Positions 28,487-37,271 of a stretch of DNA of 64,000 bases are shown here, piece by piece; position 1 is the first letter of the stretch; every line of letters begins with the position of its first letter. The DNA is from Levilactobacillus brevis (GTDB taxonomy: Bacteria > Bacillota > Bacilli > Lactobacillales > Lactobacillaceae): NCBI GenBank assembly GCA_021383565.1, contig CP079699.1:1054001-1118000 (forward strand), in the 5' to 3' direction. Position numbers and translations under genes: made by a program. The notes under the pieces are model-generated. The model ran no database searches and was not told the origin of the DNA. It saw only the letters and a list, made by a program, of their open reading frames with translations.

Positions 28487-29560
28487 CTATTTTTTAATTT
28501 CTCCGACCCACCGCAAAGGGCGCAGGATCACCCAGCCGGCGGCAACCGTGCGCAAATACCCTTGTCTCTCCAGGTCGGCCATCAACTGCCGCTTAGCAAT
28601 CTCTAATGACTGGTCAGCCGTCACCCCCACTGCCCGATAATGGCCGCCCACCACCTGAAAACTACTGACGGCTAGCCGATTAACGGTCGCAGCCGCTACA
28701 GTTGTCGTCGGTAGCGCGAAGAGCTTCGCGGCAACCAGTGCGCGCCAAATCAGTAGGCCTTGGCCAAAGAGTGGTCGGGTCTTTGCCGTCGTAGCCAACG
28801 TGCTGGGAATATCCAAGAGGTGGTGGCCCAGCGGATAAAGGTGCTCTTGGACGGCCAAGACGGCCGGTGTTTTCAGGTGAAGGTCCCGCGCTAATCGGGA
28901 GCGCCAAGCTGGATAGTTCAAGACCAGCTTCGGCAACGGCTGTTGATTGCCAGCGGTCAGTGCGGACAGCGTCGCCAGCCAGGTCGTACGACCATGATAG
29001 TTTCCCAGTGCATCTTGATAGAGATGGTGGTCGATTCGCAACCGTTGCCGGCGAACATCCCAAAATAACAGGCAGAGACCCCAACCGCGTAAATGCTGCG
29101 CGAATCGTTCAATCAGCGACCATCCCAGCTTCTGTCGCGCATAACGACTCCCGAGGAGCCACAGGGGATGGACACCCAGCCGGCGGTACCCTGTCGTTCG
29201 TGACCAGACCTGCTGCGTGGTGATGGGACTACACTGAAATTCCAACGCCACTGGCGGCCGGGTTGGGCGTGCCACCCAACAATCCGCACGCTGCTGAATT
29301 TCAGGCAACACGTGCTCCAACGTGACGGGTCCCCAATCCGCAAAGAAAGCGGCCAGTTGGCGTTTACCCGCAATATGCTGGGGCGTCTCTCCCTCGCTTA
29401 GAATCGAACAGGGGGATTGTGGACGATGGGCAAAGTACGGCTGCACGCGCGTTCCGTGCCGCAAGCCCACGCGTTGATGACAGGCCGGACAGGCGTAGTC
29501 TGATCGCCGCTGTGCGTATAGCGCATCCACCAACTGATCCTGCAACAACGCCACCAACAT
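28487..29560 (-). CDS. coiA: Competence protein CoiA
   Basis: A 357-residue CoiA-family protein, needed for processing DNA during competence in streptococci and containing a nuclease-like domain. An N-terminal zinc-binding part (CPACHQRVGLRHG, then YFAHRP) precedes the nuclease-like core with ALEFQCSPIT near residue 130. A conserved arrangement with pepF downstream supports the name. No complete competence operon is visible in the window, so natural competence cannot be concluded. Confidence 0.87.
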   Translation of the reverse strand: MLVALLQDQLVDALYAQRRSDYACPACHQRVGLRHGTRVQPYFAHRPQSPCSILSEGETPQHIAGKRQLAAFFADWGPVTLEHVLPEIQQRADCWVARPTRPPVALEFQCSPITTQQVWSRTTGYRRLGVHPLWLLGSRYARQKLGWSLIERFAQHLRGWGLCLLFWDVRRQRLRIDHHLYQDALGNYHGRTTWLATLSALTAGNQQPLPKLVLNYPAWRSRLARDLHLKTPAVLAVQEHLYPLGHHLLDIPSTLATTAKTRPLFGQGLLIWRALVAAKLFALPTTTVAAATVNRLAVSSFQVVGGHYRAVGVTADQSLEIAKRQLMADLERQGYLRTVAAGWVILRPLRWVGEIKK

Positions 29561-29692
29561 TTGACCACCCCTTTTCTACACCCTAACTCCGTAAAAAGAG
29601 GTCCATTATTCGTCAATTTCGCAAATTTCGATAAAAAAGTCCGCCGAACAGGTCCTGACTCATCGCCAGTTCCTGCCCCGCGGGCCGTCTAT

Positions 29693-30346
29693 TTAATCTT
29701 GATCCTTCATCGGGAAGTGGGCAATCACTTGATAGATTGGTCCCTTCGCCGAGAACTTCTGTTCGTATTCCGTCTGAATATCTTCCACGCCATCCGTTGC
29801 CGCGTGCAAGTCCAGCCACACCCCATCGAAGACCAGGCCGAAGTTATTCAAGCTCCCCAAGGAATACTCAAACAAGCCGCGGTTGTCGGTCTTAAATTGG
29901 ATCTCTCCTTTAGGCTGAAGGACATCGGCATAGTGCGCCAAAAACACGGGTGATGTCAACCGCCGCTTGGCGTGCCGCGACTTGGGCCACGGATCGGAGA
30001 AGTTCAGGTACAGGCCAGCTACTTCGCCCGCCGCAAAGAACGTATTCACCGCTTCGCCATCAGTGTGGACCAACTGAATGTTGGTTAACTCACTGGCCAC
30101 GACCTTCTTCAGCGCCGCCGCAATCACGGAAAATTGGATTTCAATTCCAATAAAGTTCCGATCCGGATGGGCCTTGGCCATCTCGACGATGAACTGTCCT
30201 TTCCCCGTTCCGATTTCAATGTACAACGGTTGTTCCTTGGGAAAGCGGCTCTGCCAATTGCCCTTCAATGGTTCTGGTTCCTCTACCAAACGTTCAGGAT
30301 GTTCGGCCACGTAATCCTTGGCCCACGGTTTATTTCGCACACGCAC
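29693..30346 (-). CDS. trmB: tRNA (guanine-N7)-methyltransferase
   Basis: A 217-residue SAM-dependent enzyme that makes m7G46 in tRNA. SAM-binding IEIGTGKGQF is near residue 45, IGIEI near 68, the catalytic LNFSDPWPKSRHAKRRL near 115 and the FKTDN motif near 153. The start is GTG with AGGAGG 9 bases upstream. The phosphotransferase gene lies 62 bases upstream in the same direction, so they probably form one unit. Confidence 0.95.
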   Translation of the reverse strand: MRVRNKPWAKDYVAEHPERLVEEPEPLKGNWQSRFPKEQPLYIEIGTGKGQFIVEMAKAHPDRNFIGIEIQFSVIAAALKKVVASELTNIQLVHTDGEAVNTFFAAGEVAGLYLNFSDPWPKSRHAKRRLTSPVFLAHYADVLQPKGEIQFKTDNRGLFEYSLGSLNNFGLVFDGVWLDLHAATDGVEDIQTEYEQKFSAKGPIYQVIAHFPMKDQD

Positions 30347-30408
30347 GATGCAAGTCCTCCTCTAATCACAACGGCGGGCGCAAGGTTCTGCCTCGCTCCC
30401 GCCGACGT

Positions 30409-31200
30409 TTAATCCGTTACTGACGCTCTTGTCAGTTTTTCCAGTAAAATTAAGTGTTGATTCATAATTTGAAACCGTTGTTGGTGGTAGCTGTCCGCAA
30501 TCACACTCAGGCAGTGAATCCGCGCGTACCAGTTCACCCGCGCGGTCAAATCAGCCGTGATCGTCTCACCGTAGTCCTGAAGCCAACGTCGCCATTCTTC
30601 CAGTGGCACGTATTCACAGAGCAGGGCACCCAGATCATAGGCCGGGTCCGCAAACGTTGCAGCGTCCCAGTCGACCAGGTACAGGCGCCGGCGGTCAGAC
30701 AACAACCAGTTCTTATGATTTAAATCACCATGACAAACTTCGTAATGCGTCTTGGGCAGTTGCGGTTGCTCCTCCTGCAACGTCGCAAACGCCGATTGAA
30801 TCAGCGGATGGCGGCGTAAGTCAGCGGCTAAGGCTGGCTGCAAGCGAGCTAACAACTGGGCGGGCGTGGTAAATCGTCCGCCGACTTTTAATAACATATC
30901 ATGAAGCAGGTGGGCATGATGGACCCGATGAAGTAGCCGAGCGACCCGTTGCTCGCGCATTTCCTCGCGGTGCAACGTCCGGCCATTGAGCCACTCCTGG
31001 GCAGTCATGACATCCCCACTGGCAAGCCGCTTAGTCCACACCAACCGGGGTGTGATGCCCTCCATGGAGAGCGCGGCCAGAAACGGTGACGCATTTTGTT
31101 TTAAGAACACTTTTTGTGAAGCCTTCGTTCCCATATACGCCGTGCCGGTATTTCCGCCCAGCGGATACAGACTCCAACCGTCACTGATATCCAGCGCCAT
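30409..31200 (-). CDS. Aminoglycoside/choline-kinase-like phosphotransferase (YtmP family)
   Basis: A 263-residue protein-kinase-fold phosphotransferase. The catalytic loop CHGDLNHKNWLL is near residue 165 and the metal-binding LVDWDAATFADPAYDLG follows. YtmP-like genes sit next to trmB in many Firmicutes. The natural substrate is not established and an antibiotic-resistance role is unlikely from context. ATG at 31200 was chosen because AGGAGG is 7 bases away; a GTG two codons earlier is too close. Confidence 0.85.
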   Translation of the reverse strand: MALDISDGWSLYPLGGNTGTAYMGTKASQKVFLKQNASPFLAALSMEGITPRLVWTKRLASGDVMTAQEWLNGRTLHREEMREQRVARLLHRVHHAHLLHDMLLKVGGRFTTPAQLLARLQPALAADLRRHPLIQSAFATLQEEQPQLPKTHYEVCHGDLNHKNWLLSDRRRLYLVDWDAATFADPAYDLGALLCEYVPLEEWRRWLQDYGETITADLTARVNWYARIHCLSVIADSYHQQRFQIMNQHLILLEKLTRASVTD

Positions 31201-31258
31201 GGCCACCCCTCCTCGATTTGTCAGCTATTATTAATTCTATGGGCAAATGCGAGCCACG

Positions 31259-32485
31259 TCAACCCCTATTTTCAACAGAACGGGCTAACCGGTGTGGCGT
31301 GTAGATTCTTGCCAGATACCAAACTTCGATGACCTCCACTAGCAGCGTCATGCCAGCCGTCAACACGTGCGGATTGGCCACGACCACGACCAGCCAGAGT
31401 AACAAGGCCGCCACGCTCAAAATCAACGTAATCAGCGTCACGAAGCTCTTGAGCCGTTGCGCGGGCAAGACAGGATAGACGTGGGTAAAGACCACATCAT
31501 CGTATTGCTGGAAGAATGGTAAGAGTTGAAAGCCAATCAGGTAGATAAAGAGTGCCGCCAAGATCACCGGCAGCCACTCGCCACGAACGAAGTACAACAG
31601 AAGCATGCCAATCACGGTTAGGCGAACGACTAGGCCACTGAATTCGCTGCCCCGCACCATGCCGCGACTAAAGAGGTAAAGGTAAAGGTGGTCGTGACTA
31701 GGCTTGATGAGCTTGTACAGGCCATCTAGGTAGCGGCGACGCTTGATGGTGCCCGACAACATCGGAACTTCCGTGAACATGTTGAAGAAACGATAAATGC
31801 CCAGCATCCGGTTATCCTCAATCTTGATCTGCTCACGCCAACGAATCTGTTGTTTCTGCCAATGCTGCGCAAGCCAAGTGGCCACAGCCCCATCGAGGAT
31901 GAGCGCCAAAATAATTGCGGCCCACGGCACCGTCCAGAGACCAACCGCCAAGATAATCAGACTCACACCCCACTTGATGGCCCAGTGGTTCATCCGCGTC
32001 TGACCATTTATCTGGTAGGCACTGGCCAAGTCCAACCGCAGCAACGCGTCCTTAAGGATAATCTGCGCCACGCCCAATTCGACGAGGCGTAACACAGGCC
32101 ACCCCATTGTCACGCTCATGAAGGGGGCCAGTAAGAAGACCGCCACAAGCTGGGTGGCTTGGGCCAGTCCCTGGCTGTAACGCCGTGCCGCCACGAGATA
32201 GGCGTGCATCGCCCGTTCCTTAGGCAGCAAGAAGACCCGGTCGGCATCCTCAATCAAGGTGGCGAACCGGCCAATCTGAGCGACGATTGCCAAGACGACT
32301 AAGGCCACCACGGGCGCCCACCAGTAACCGGTCTTGAGCGTCTTCAACATATTGGAATAGCCATAACCCAGTCCACCGAGTAAGAAGAGTAACGCAAAAA
32401 CAAAGAAATCATTGAATACGAGCCGCAAATACTTGGCCATTTCCCGGAGATGGCGCTGCAGCCGCGTCTTAAATAATCCGGTCAT
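31259..32485 (-). CDS. ecsB: ABC transporter permease EcsB
   Basis: A 408-residue membrane protein with about eight hydrophobic segments and no ATPase motif, matching EcsB. Together with EcsA it forms the Ecs ABC transporter. Loss of Ecs in Bacillus affects secretion, competence and intramembrane proteolysis by RasP. Its ATG overlaps the ecsA stop (ATGA), so the two are co-translated. Confidence 0.9.
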   Translation of the reverse strand: MTGLFKTRLQRHLREMAKYLRLVFNDFFVFALLFLLGGLGYGYSNMLKTLKTGYWWAPVVALVVLAIVAQIGRFATLIEDADRVFLLPKERAMHAYLVAARRYSQGLAQATQLVAVFLLAPFMSVTMGWPVLRLVELGVAQIILKDALLRLDLASAYQINGQTRMNHWAIKWGVSLIILAVGLWTVPWAAIILALILDGAVATWLAQHWQKQQIRWREQIKIEDNRMLGIYRFFNMFTEVPMLSGTIKRRRYLDGLYKLIKPSHDHLYLYLFSRGMVRGSEFSGLVVRLTVIGMLLLYFVRGEWLPVILAALFIYLIGFQLLPFFQQYDDVVFTHVYPVLPAQRLKSFVTLITLILSVAALLLWLVVVVANPHVLTAGMTLLVEVIEVWYLARIYTPHRLARSVENRG

Positions 32486-33216
32486 GCGCGATCAACCTTC
32501 GTCATCGAAAGGTAGATGTCGTTCAGCGATTCCCCCGCTTCCGGAAGAGCGGCTTGTAACTCGCTGAGCGTGCCTTCGGTCTTCACCTGGCCGTCGTGAA
32601 GCAGGACAAACCGGTCACAGTACCGTTGGGCCGTATCCAACACGTGGGTCGACATGAGGATGCTGGCCCCCTGACGCTTACGATCTTCAATTAATTGTAA
32701 AAGGTCATTGACCGCCAACGGGTCCAGCCCCAAGAAGGGTTCATCAATTATAAATAACTTGGCCTGCGTCAGAAAGGCACAGACGATCATGACCTTTTGC
32801 TTCATCCCTTTGGAAAAGTTCGCCGGGAACCAATCCAGCTTATTGTCCAACCGGAACGTCTTCAGTAACTTATGCGCCGTAGCCCACGCCTGGTCGTGAT
32901 CCAGGTCGTACGCCATCATCGACACCTCCAGATGCTCACGCAACGTGAGTTCTTGGTAAAGCACCGGTGTCTCGGGGATATAGGCAATCTGCTGTTTGTA
33001 CGCCTGACTATCCTGTTGAATCGTCACGCCATTCAAGGTAATCGTCCCCTTGTGGGGTGTGAGCAACCCAATAATATGATTAATTGTCGTTGATTTACCG
33101 GCACCGTTGAGCCCGATTAAACCAACTAATTCGCCGTCCTTAACGTCAAAGCTGATATCTTTTAAGACGGGAATCTGGGAGTAGCCCCCCACAACGTGGC
33201 TAACTTCTAAGGCCAT
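32482..33216 (-). CDS. ecsA: ABC transporter ATP-binding protein EcsA
   Basis: A 244-residue ABC ATPase. Walker A is GLNGAGKSTT near residue 38, the signature region FSKGMKQK is near 140, and Walker B is LFIIDEPFLGLDP near 158. The ATG at 33216 has GAGGG 7 bases upstream; an ATG two codons earlier is too close. It is first in the ecsAB unit and divergent from the HIT gene, the conserved Firmicute arrangement. Confidence 0.93.
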   Translation of the reverse strand: MALEVSHVVGGYSQIPVLKDISFDVKDGELVGLIGLNGAGKSTTINHIIGLLTPHKGTITLNGVTIQQDSQAYKQQIAYIPETPVLYQELTLREHLEVSMMAYDLDHDQAWATAHKLLKTFRLDNKLDWFPANFSKGMKQKVMIVCAFLTQAKLFIIDEPFLGLDPLAVNDLLQLIEDRKRQGASILMSTHVLDTAQRYCDRFVLLHDGQVKTEGTLSELQAALPEAGESLNDIYLSMTKVDRA

Positions 33217-33306
33217 ATACATTCCCTCATTTCTCTTTTATTTAACCGATTCGGGAGTCCGCCGAATCCATACATCCATGACCAATCACCCGGTCATAAC
33301 TCAGCT

Positions 33307-33373
33307 ATTATACCATAGCTCACCCAGTGAACGAACGATAGAGGTGAATCGGGCCCTATTGATGGTGTATAAT
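33307..33373. promoter_or_regulatory. Divergent promoters of ecsAB and the HIT gene
   Basis: A minus-strand TG-extended TATAAT (33307-33312, TATGGTATAAT) faces ecsA. A plus-strand TATAAT (33368-33373) faces the HIT gene, about 30 bases before its start. Both -35 boxes are weak. Confidence 0.6.
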
Positions 33374-33404
33374 AAACGAAATCGAAGCGAAAGAAGGAGA
33401 TTTC

Positions 33405-33863
33405 ATGGATAAAATGACACTCGAACCGCACTATGATGACGATTGTGTCTTTTGCAAAATCTTAAAGGGGGATATCCCGAGCTACACGGTCTACGAGGAC
33501 AACATCGTCAAGGCCTTCCTCGACATCTCACAGGGGACGCCGGGCCACACGCTGGTGATTCCGAAGACCCACGTCAAGGACATCTTCGCCTACGACGCCG
33601 ATCTCGCCGCAGCCGTCTTCTCCCGGATTCCCCGGATTGCCCGAGCCGTTAAAGCGGCTAACCCCGCCATTACCGGCATGAACATCGTCAACAATAACGG
33701 TAAGGTGGCGTACCAATCCGTCTTTCACTCTCACTTCCATCTGGTACCGCGCTACACGGACGATGATGATTTCCGGATGATCTTTAAGGATAATTCCGGC
33801 AACTACACGCCAGATGATTACGCGGCTATTCAGGCTAAAATCAAGGCACAACTGGAGGACTAA
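33405..33863 (+). CDS. hit: HIT family hydrolase
   Basis: A 152-residue histidine-triad protein, a nucleotidyl hydrolase of the Hint branch. CVFCKILKGDIPSY carries the zinc-type Cys pair and FHSHFHLVPRY is the His triad near residue 105. GAAGGAG precedes the ATG. It lies 2 bases before the next gene, so they are co-transcribed. Confidence 0.94.
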   Translation: MDKMTLEPHYDDDCVFCKILKGDIPSYTVYEDNIVKAFLDISQGTPGHTLVIPKTHVKDIFAYDADLAAAVFSRIPRIARAVKAANPAITGMNIVNNNGKVAYQSVFHSHFHLVPRYTDDDDFRMIFKDNSGNYTPDDYAAIQAKIKAQLED

Positions 33864-33865
33864 CG

Positions 33866-34186
33866 ATGGGTATTGGAAAATTCTTAACCGGCGTCACCCT
33901 CGCGACGGGGGTTGGTTTGGCAGCCTACTTTACGTTAACGAAACAGGACCCGCGCACTTGGGCCAAACAGCTGAGCGCCCAAGCCAAGGTCACGATGGAC
34001 CAAGTCGACGATGTCAAGACCGCTAAGGATAACCTGACAGACAAGGTCCAAGCCCTTAGCGCGGCCGTGACCACCGCTACCCCCGCGATCGAAGACATTC
34101 AAAGTGACGTCGAGAAATTTGCGTTCAAGATTGCCCCACGCGTCGAGGTTATTGAGGACACCGTTTCTCGCTGGGATAGGTTGTAA
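33866..34186 (+). CDS. YtxH-like membrane-anchored protein
   Basis: A 106-residue protein with a short N-terminal hydrophobic segment (FLTGVTLATGVGLAAYFTL) followed by a long amphipathic, probably coiled-coil region (LSAQAKVTMDQVDDVK, NLTDKVQALSAAV). This is typical of YtxH-type proteins of unknown function. It starts 2 bases after the HIT stop codon. HIT, YtxH-like and prsA neighbours are conserved in lactobacilli. Confidence 0.7.
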   Translation: MGIGKFLTGVTLATGVGLAAYFTLTKQDPRTWAKQLSAQAKVTMDQVDDVKTAKDNLTDKVQALSAAVTTATPAIEDIQSDVEKFAFKIAPRVEVIEDTVSRWDRL

Positions 34187-34219
34187 TTTTGAACTTTTTG
34201 TAAAGCTTCTCGTACCTTT

Positions 34220-34247
34220 TTGGGTTTAGGAAATTTTGTGTTATGAT
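34220..34247 (+). promoter_or_regulatory. Promoter of prsA
   Basis: TTGGGT (34220-34225) and a TG-extended TATGAT (34242-34247) are 16 bases apart. Confidence 0.6.
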
Positions 34248-34298
34248 ATCCAAGTATGGTGTTTACACCAATTTTGATGAATGGATGTGTTGAGTAAT

Positions 34299-35219
34299 AT
34301 GAAGAAATGGTTTATCGCCCTTGCCGGCTTGTTACTGACTGTAACGCTTGCTGGTTGTGGGAACCAAACCGTTGCAACCACTAGCGGTGGTAAAATCACC
34401 GAAAGTGCTTACTACAGCAGTTTGAAGGGAACTTCATCTGGTAAGCAAGTTCTGCAACAAATGATCCTGAACAAGGTCTTGGAAAAGCAATACGGTGACA
34501 AGGTTAAGAAGTCCGAAGTTACCAAGCAATTTAACACTTACAAGACCCAATACGGTTCATCATTCAAGAGTGTCCTTTCCCAAAGTGGGATGACGGAATC
34601 CAGCTTAAAGACTGAAATTCGTTCTAACTTACTTCTGAAGGAAGCCGTTAAGGACAACGTTACGATCACGGACGCCCAATACAAGAAGCAATTCAAGAGC
34701 TACGAACCAGAAGTTTCCGTTGCCCACATCTTAGTTTCCAAGAAGTCCACTGCTAACACGGTTATCAGCGAATTGAAGGATACCAAGAAGAGCGACATGA
34801 CGAGTGAATTCACGAAGTTAGCTAAGAAGTACTCCACTGATACGGCTACCAAGAACAAGGGTGGTAAGTTGAGTGCCTTCGATAGCACCGATACTTCTCT
34901 GGATTCAACCTTCAAGAAGGCTGCCTTCAAGCTGAAGACTGGCGAATACACCGCTACGCCTGTTAAGACGCAATACGGTTACCACGTCATCTTGATGCTG
35001 AAGAACCCTGGTAAGGGAACCATCAAGGAACACAAGGCCGAATTGAAGAAGCAAATCATTGACAACGACATGAACGATTCTACTGTTCTGCACAACGTGG
35101 TTGCCAAGGTCTTGAAGAAGGGTGACGTTTCCATCAAGGATAACGATTTGAAGAACATCTTGTCTGATTACTTATCATCAAGCAAGTCTTCAACCACGTC
35201 ATCTTCATCATCCAAGTAA
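34299..35219 (+). CDS. prsA: Foldase lipoprotein PrsA (parvulin-type)
   Basis: A 306-residue lipoprotein that folds secreted proteins on the outer face of the membrane. The signal peptide ends in the lipobox LAGC (Cys near residue 20). A SurA-like N-terminal helical domain is followed by a parvulin peptidyl-prolyl isomerase domain ([41 protein letters not shown]). A Ser-rich tail ends the protein. Codon use is strongly biased to AAG/TTC/GTT, as expected for a highly expressed gene. The ribosome site is weak (GGATG); six further in-frame codons upstream begin with ATG but lack a better site. PrsA would help fold the large surface protein and the PBP here. Confidence 0.93.
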   Translation: MKKWFIALAGLLLTVTLAGCGNQTVATTSGGKITESAYYSSLKGTSSGKQVLQQMILNKVLEKQYGDKVKKSEVTKQFNTYKTQYGSSFKSVLSQSGMTESSLKTEIRSNLLLKEAVKDNVTITDAQYKKQFKSYEPEVSVAHILVSKKSTANTVISELKDTKKSDMTSEFTKLAKKYSTDTATKNKGGKLSAFDSTDTSLDSTFKKAAFKLKTGEYTATPVKTQYGYHVILMLKNPGKGTIKEHKAELKKQIIDNDMNDSTVLHNVVAKVLKKGDVSIKDNDLKNILSDYLSSSKSSTTSSSSSK

Positions 35220-35232
35220 TTTCTGAATTTTC

Positions 35233-35276
35233 AAAATCCCCGGATCATCGGCAACGATGGTCTGGGGATTTTTTTA
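35233..35276 (+). terminator. Terminator of prsA
   Basis: AAAATCCCC plus GATCATCG pair with CGATGGTC plus GGGGATTTTT; a seven-T run follows. Confidence 0.92.
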
Positions 35277-35357
35277 TGGTCGGTTGGCTAAAGGTTGCAA
35301 GCTATAAAACAGCTAAAACCCTTAGTATGACTAAGGATGCCACCCATGATAATAGGC

Positions 35358-35455
35358 TGGCTGCCTTACCGTTCGCCAAATTTTACTCACTCACGGCTAA
35401 ACGAGATGTATCCAATTAAACTAGCCGAGCGTTGCCACGCCCGCGATGTCGCCAC
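35358..35455 (+). repeat. Structured intergenic element, copy C (module deleted)
   Basis: It shares GCCTTACCGTTCGCCAAATT (35363-35382) with copy B, then jumps directly to ACTCACTCACGGCTA and TGTATCCAATTAAA, which in copy B come after a 130-base multi-helix module. It ends after a CACGCC-GCGATGT match. The outer P0 pairing (TGGCTG 35358-35363 with CGGCTA 35394-35399) survives. In 35277-35616 only this remnant and two terminators are seen. Confidence 0.7.
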
Positions 35456-35547
35456 GTTCAGTTGTTACCTGTACCTGCTAGTAGCTCTCCCCCACTCTTG
35501 TGTTTCCAATTTGCTTGAAAGTCTCCCGCCTATTGCTTATCATCATT

Positions 35548-35611
35548 AAAAAAGCTAGCGTTCACGTGACACCCCCTCTTTTCCAAGGTGTCACCCGAGC
35601 GCTAGTTTTTT
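35548..35611. terminator. Bidirectional terminator before the acetyltransferase gene
   Basis: A-run, GCTAGCG, inner GTGACACC/GGTGTCAC stem, CGCTAG and six T form a long hairpin. On the minus strand it terminates the acetyltransferase gene. Confidence 0.88.
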
Positions 35612-35616
35612 CAATC

Positions 35617-36234
35617 TCATTTCTCAAATAAGGCTGGGTCAATCCGCCGATCCTTGAAGTAAAATTCGCGATCATGATCGTTAACCTCGCGCAACACGCG
35701 ACACGGATCGCCCACCGCGACCACGTTATCCGGCAAATCCTTGGTCACGACACTGCCCGCACCAACGACCACATTGTCGCCAATCGTGATGCCGGGCAGG
35801 ACGATAACGCCGGCACCGAGCCAGCAGTTCCGACCAATGTGAACCGGCATGTTGTACTGATAATTCTGCGCCCGCAATTCCGCGTTGATGGGATGACCCG
35901 CCGTAGCTAGCGTGACGTTCGGTCCAATCATGGTGTGGTCGCCCACGTAGATGTGGGTATCATCGACCAACGTCAAATTGAAGTTGGCGTAAATGTTGGC
36001 GCCAAAGTGGACGTGGTGCCCACCGAAGTTCGCGTGAAACGGTGGTTCAATGTAACAGTTGGGCCCCAGCTCGGCAAACAACTCCTGAAGCAGTCGCTGT
36101 TGTTGCTCGGACTGACTGGGCCGCGTGTGATTGTAGTCGTAAAGCTTATCTAGATAGCGTTTCTGTTCAACCTCAATGGCCGGATCGTCCGGCAAGTAGA
36201 GGTCGCCCGTATGCATTTTGTCCCGATTCGTCAT
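35617..36234 (-). CDS. Maltose/galactoside O-acetyltransferase-like protein
   Basis: A 205-residue left-handed beta-helix acetyltransferase of the LacA/Maa group. An N-terminal MAC-type helix pair (MHTGDLYLPDDPAIEVEQKR) is followed by hexapeptide repeats with IGRNCWLGAGVIVLPGITIG near residue 140 and the catalytic-region TAGHPI. It transfers acetyl from CoA to a sugar hydroxyl; the natural acceptor is unknown. The start at 36234 follows AGGAGG by 10 bases. Confidence 0.9.
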   Translation of the reverse strand: MTNRDKMHTGDLYLPDDPAIEVEQKRYLDKLYDYNHTRPSQSEQQQRLLQELFAELGPNCYIEPPFHANFGGHHVHFGANIYANFNLTLVDDTHIYVGDHTMIGPNVTLATAGHPINAELRAQNYQYNMPVHIGRNCWLGAGVIVLPGITIGDNVVVGAGSVVTKDLPDNVVAVGDPCRVLREVNDHDREFYFKDRRIDPALFEK

Positions 36235-36285
36235 GTGAAAAGTCCCTCCTGCTACCACTTCAAGTTCTATTGATCGTCTCGTCGA

Positions 36286-37260
36286 CTAGTCTTGCTGATC
36301 CTTGGGCGCATCCGTGGTTGGCCGGTAGAAGCGCCGACCGTCCAAGGCAAAGACGCGTTCCGAGAATTCTCCCGGTTCCGTATGTTCCACCACGGTATCC
36401 AACATCATGATGGAGGCGTCCAGTTCGTCGAGTTGATGAAGCACATCGGCTTCTCGCAAGGCCGGCCGCACTGGCGAACCGTACTCCAATAAACCGTGAT
36501 GACTGAGAACCATGTGCCGTAGCAATAGCACATCTTCAGCCTGCGGATCCAGCTTCAGCGGCTCGCAAGCCCGGACCAATTCGCCATCAATCAGAACGAT
36601 GTGCCCCACCAGATTACCGGCCAGGGTGTAGGTCGTCGCTTGGGGCCCCGATAGCTCAATGGTCTTGCCTAGATCATGCAAGATGGCCCCGGCGAACAGT
36701 AGCGGCGCGTTTAAATCCGGATACTGTTTCACCACCGAATGAGCCAGCTTCAAGATGGAGATGGTGTGAAACGCCAAGCCCCCCTTAAACGCGTGATGAT
36801 TACTCTTGGCCGCCGGATACGTGAAGAACTGATCCTGGTATTCTCCCAGCAGTTTTCGCACTAACCGGTTCCAGGTTGGCTGCGTAATTTCAAAGATAGT
36901 TTGATTGATGTAGTCTTCCATGGCTGCCCGGTCCATCGGTGCCTGCTCGATAAATTGTTCAGGATCGGTCGGCTCGCCAGGTTTGGACAGTCGCAGATGG
37001 AAAATCTTAATCTGGGGATGCGTTTGATAATTCTCCCGTTTGCCTTGCAAGTGGACGATCCGGCCTGCGACGTAATTGGTGACGTCTTCGTCGGAGGCGT
37101 CCCAATATTTCCCAGAAATCTCGCCGGAACGATCCTCAAAGACTAGGGCAATATACTGCTTCCCATTCTTTGCTATCCGCACATCGGCGGACTTAAGGAG
37201 CACGAATAAGTCAACCGCTTCGTCTACTGCATAGTCCATTAATTGTTTTGTTGCCGCCAT
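36286..37260 (-). CDS. yhaM: 3'-5' exoribonuclease YhaM
   Basis: A 324-residue RNase combining an N-terminal OB-fold (about residues 15-110) with an HD phosphohydrolase domain (AILHDLGKTIEL near 190, HHGLLEYGSP near 255). It trims RNA 3' ends in Gram-positive bacteria. Last gene of the yhaO-yhaN-yhaM operon, 11 bases after yhaN. Confidence 0.93.
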   Translation of the reverse strand: MAATKQLMDYAVDEAVDLFVLLKSADVRIAKNGKQYIALVFEDRSGEISGKYWDASDEDVTNYVAGRIVHLQGKRENYQTHPQIKIFHLRLSKPGEPTDPEQFIEQAPMDRAAMEDYINQTIFEITQPTWNRLVRKLLGEYQDQFFTYPAAKSNHHAFKGGLAFHTISILKLAHSVVKQYPDLNAPLLFAGAILHDLGKTIELSGPQATTYTLAGNLVGHIVLIDGELVRACEPLKLDPQAEDVLLLRHMVLSHHGLLEYGSPVRPALREADVLHQLDELDASIMMLDTVVEHTEPGEFSERVFALDGRRFYRPTTDAPKDQQD

Positions 37261-37271
37261 GTTAGACCCTC

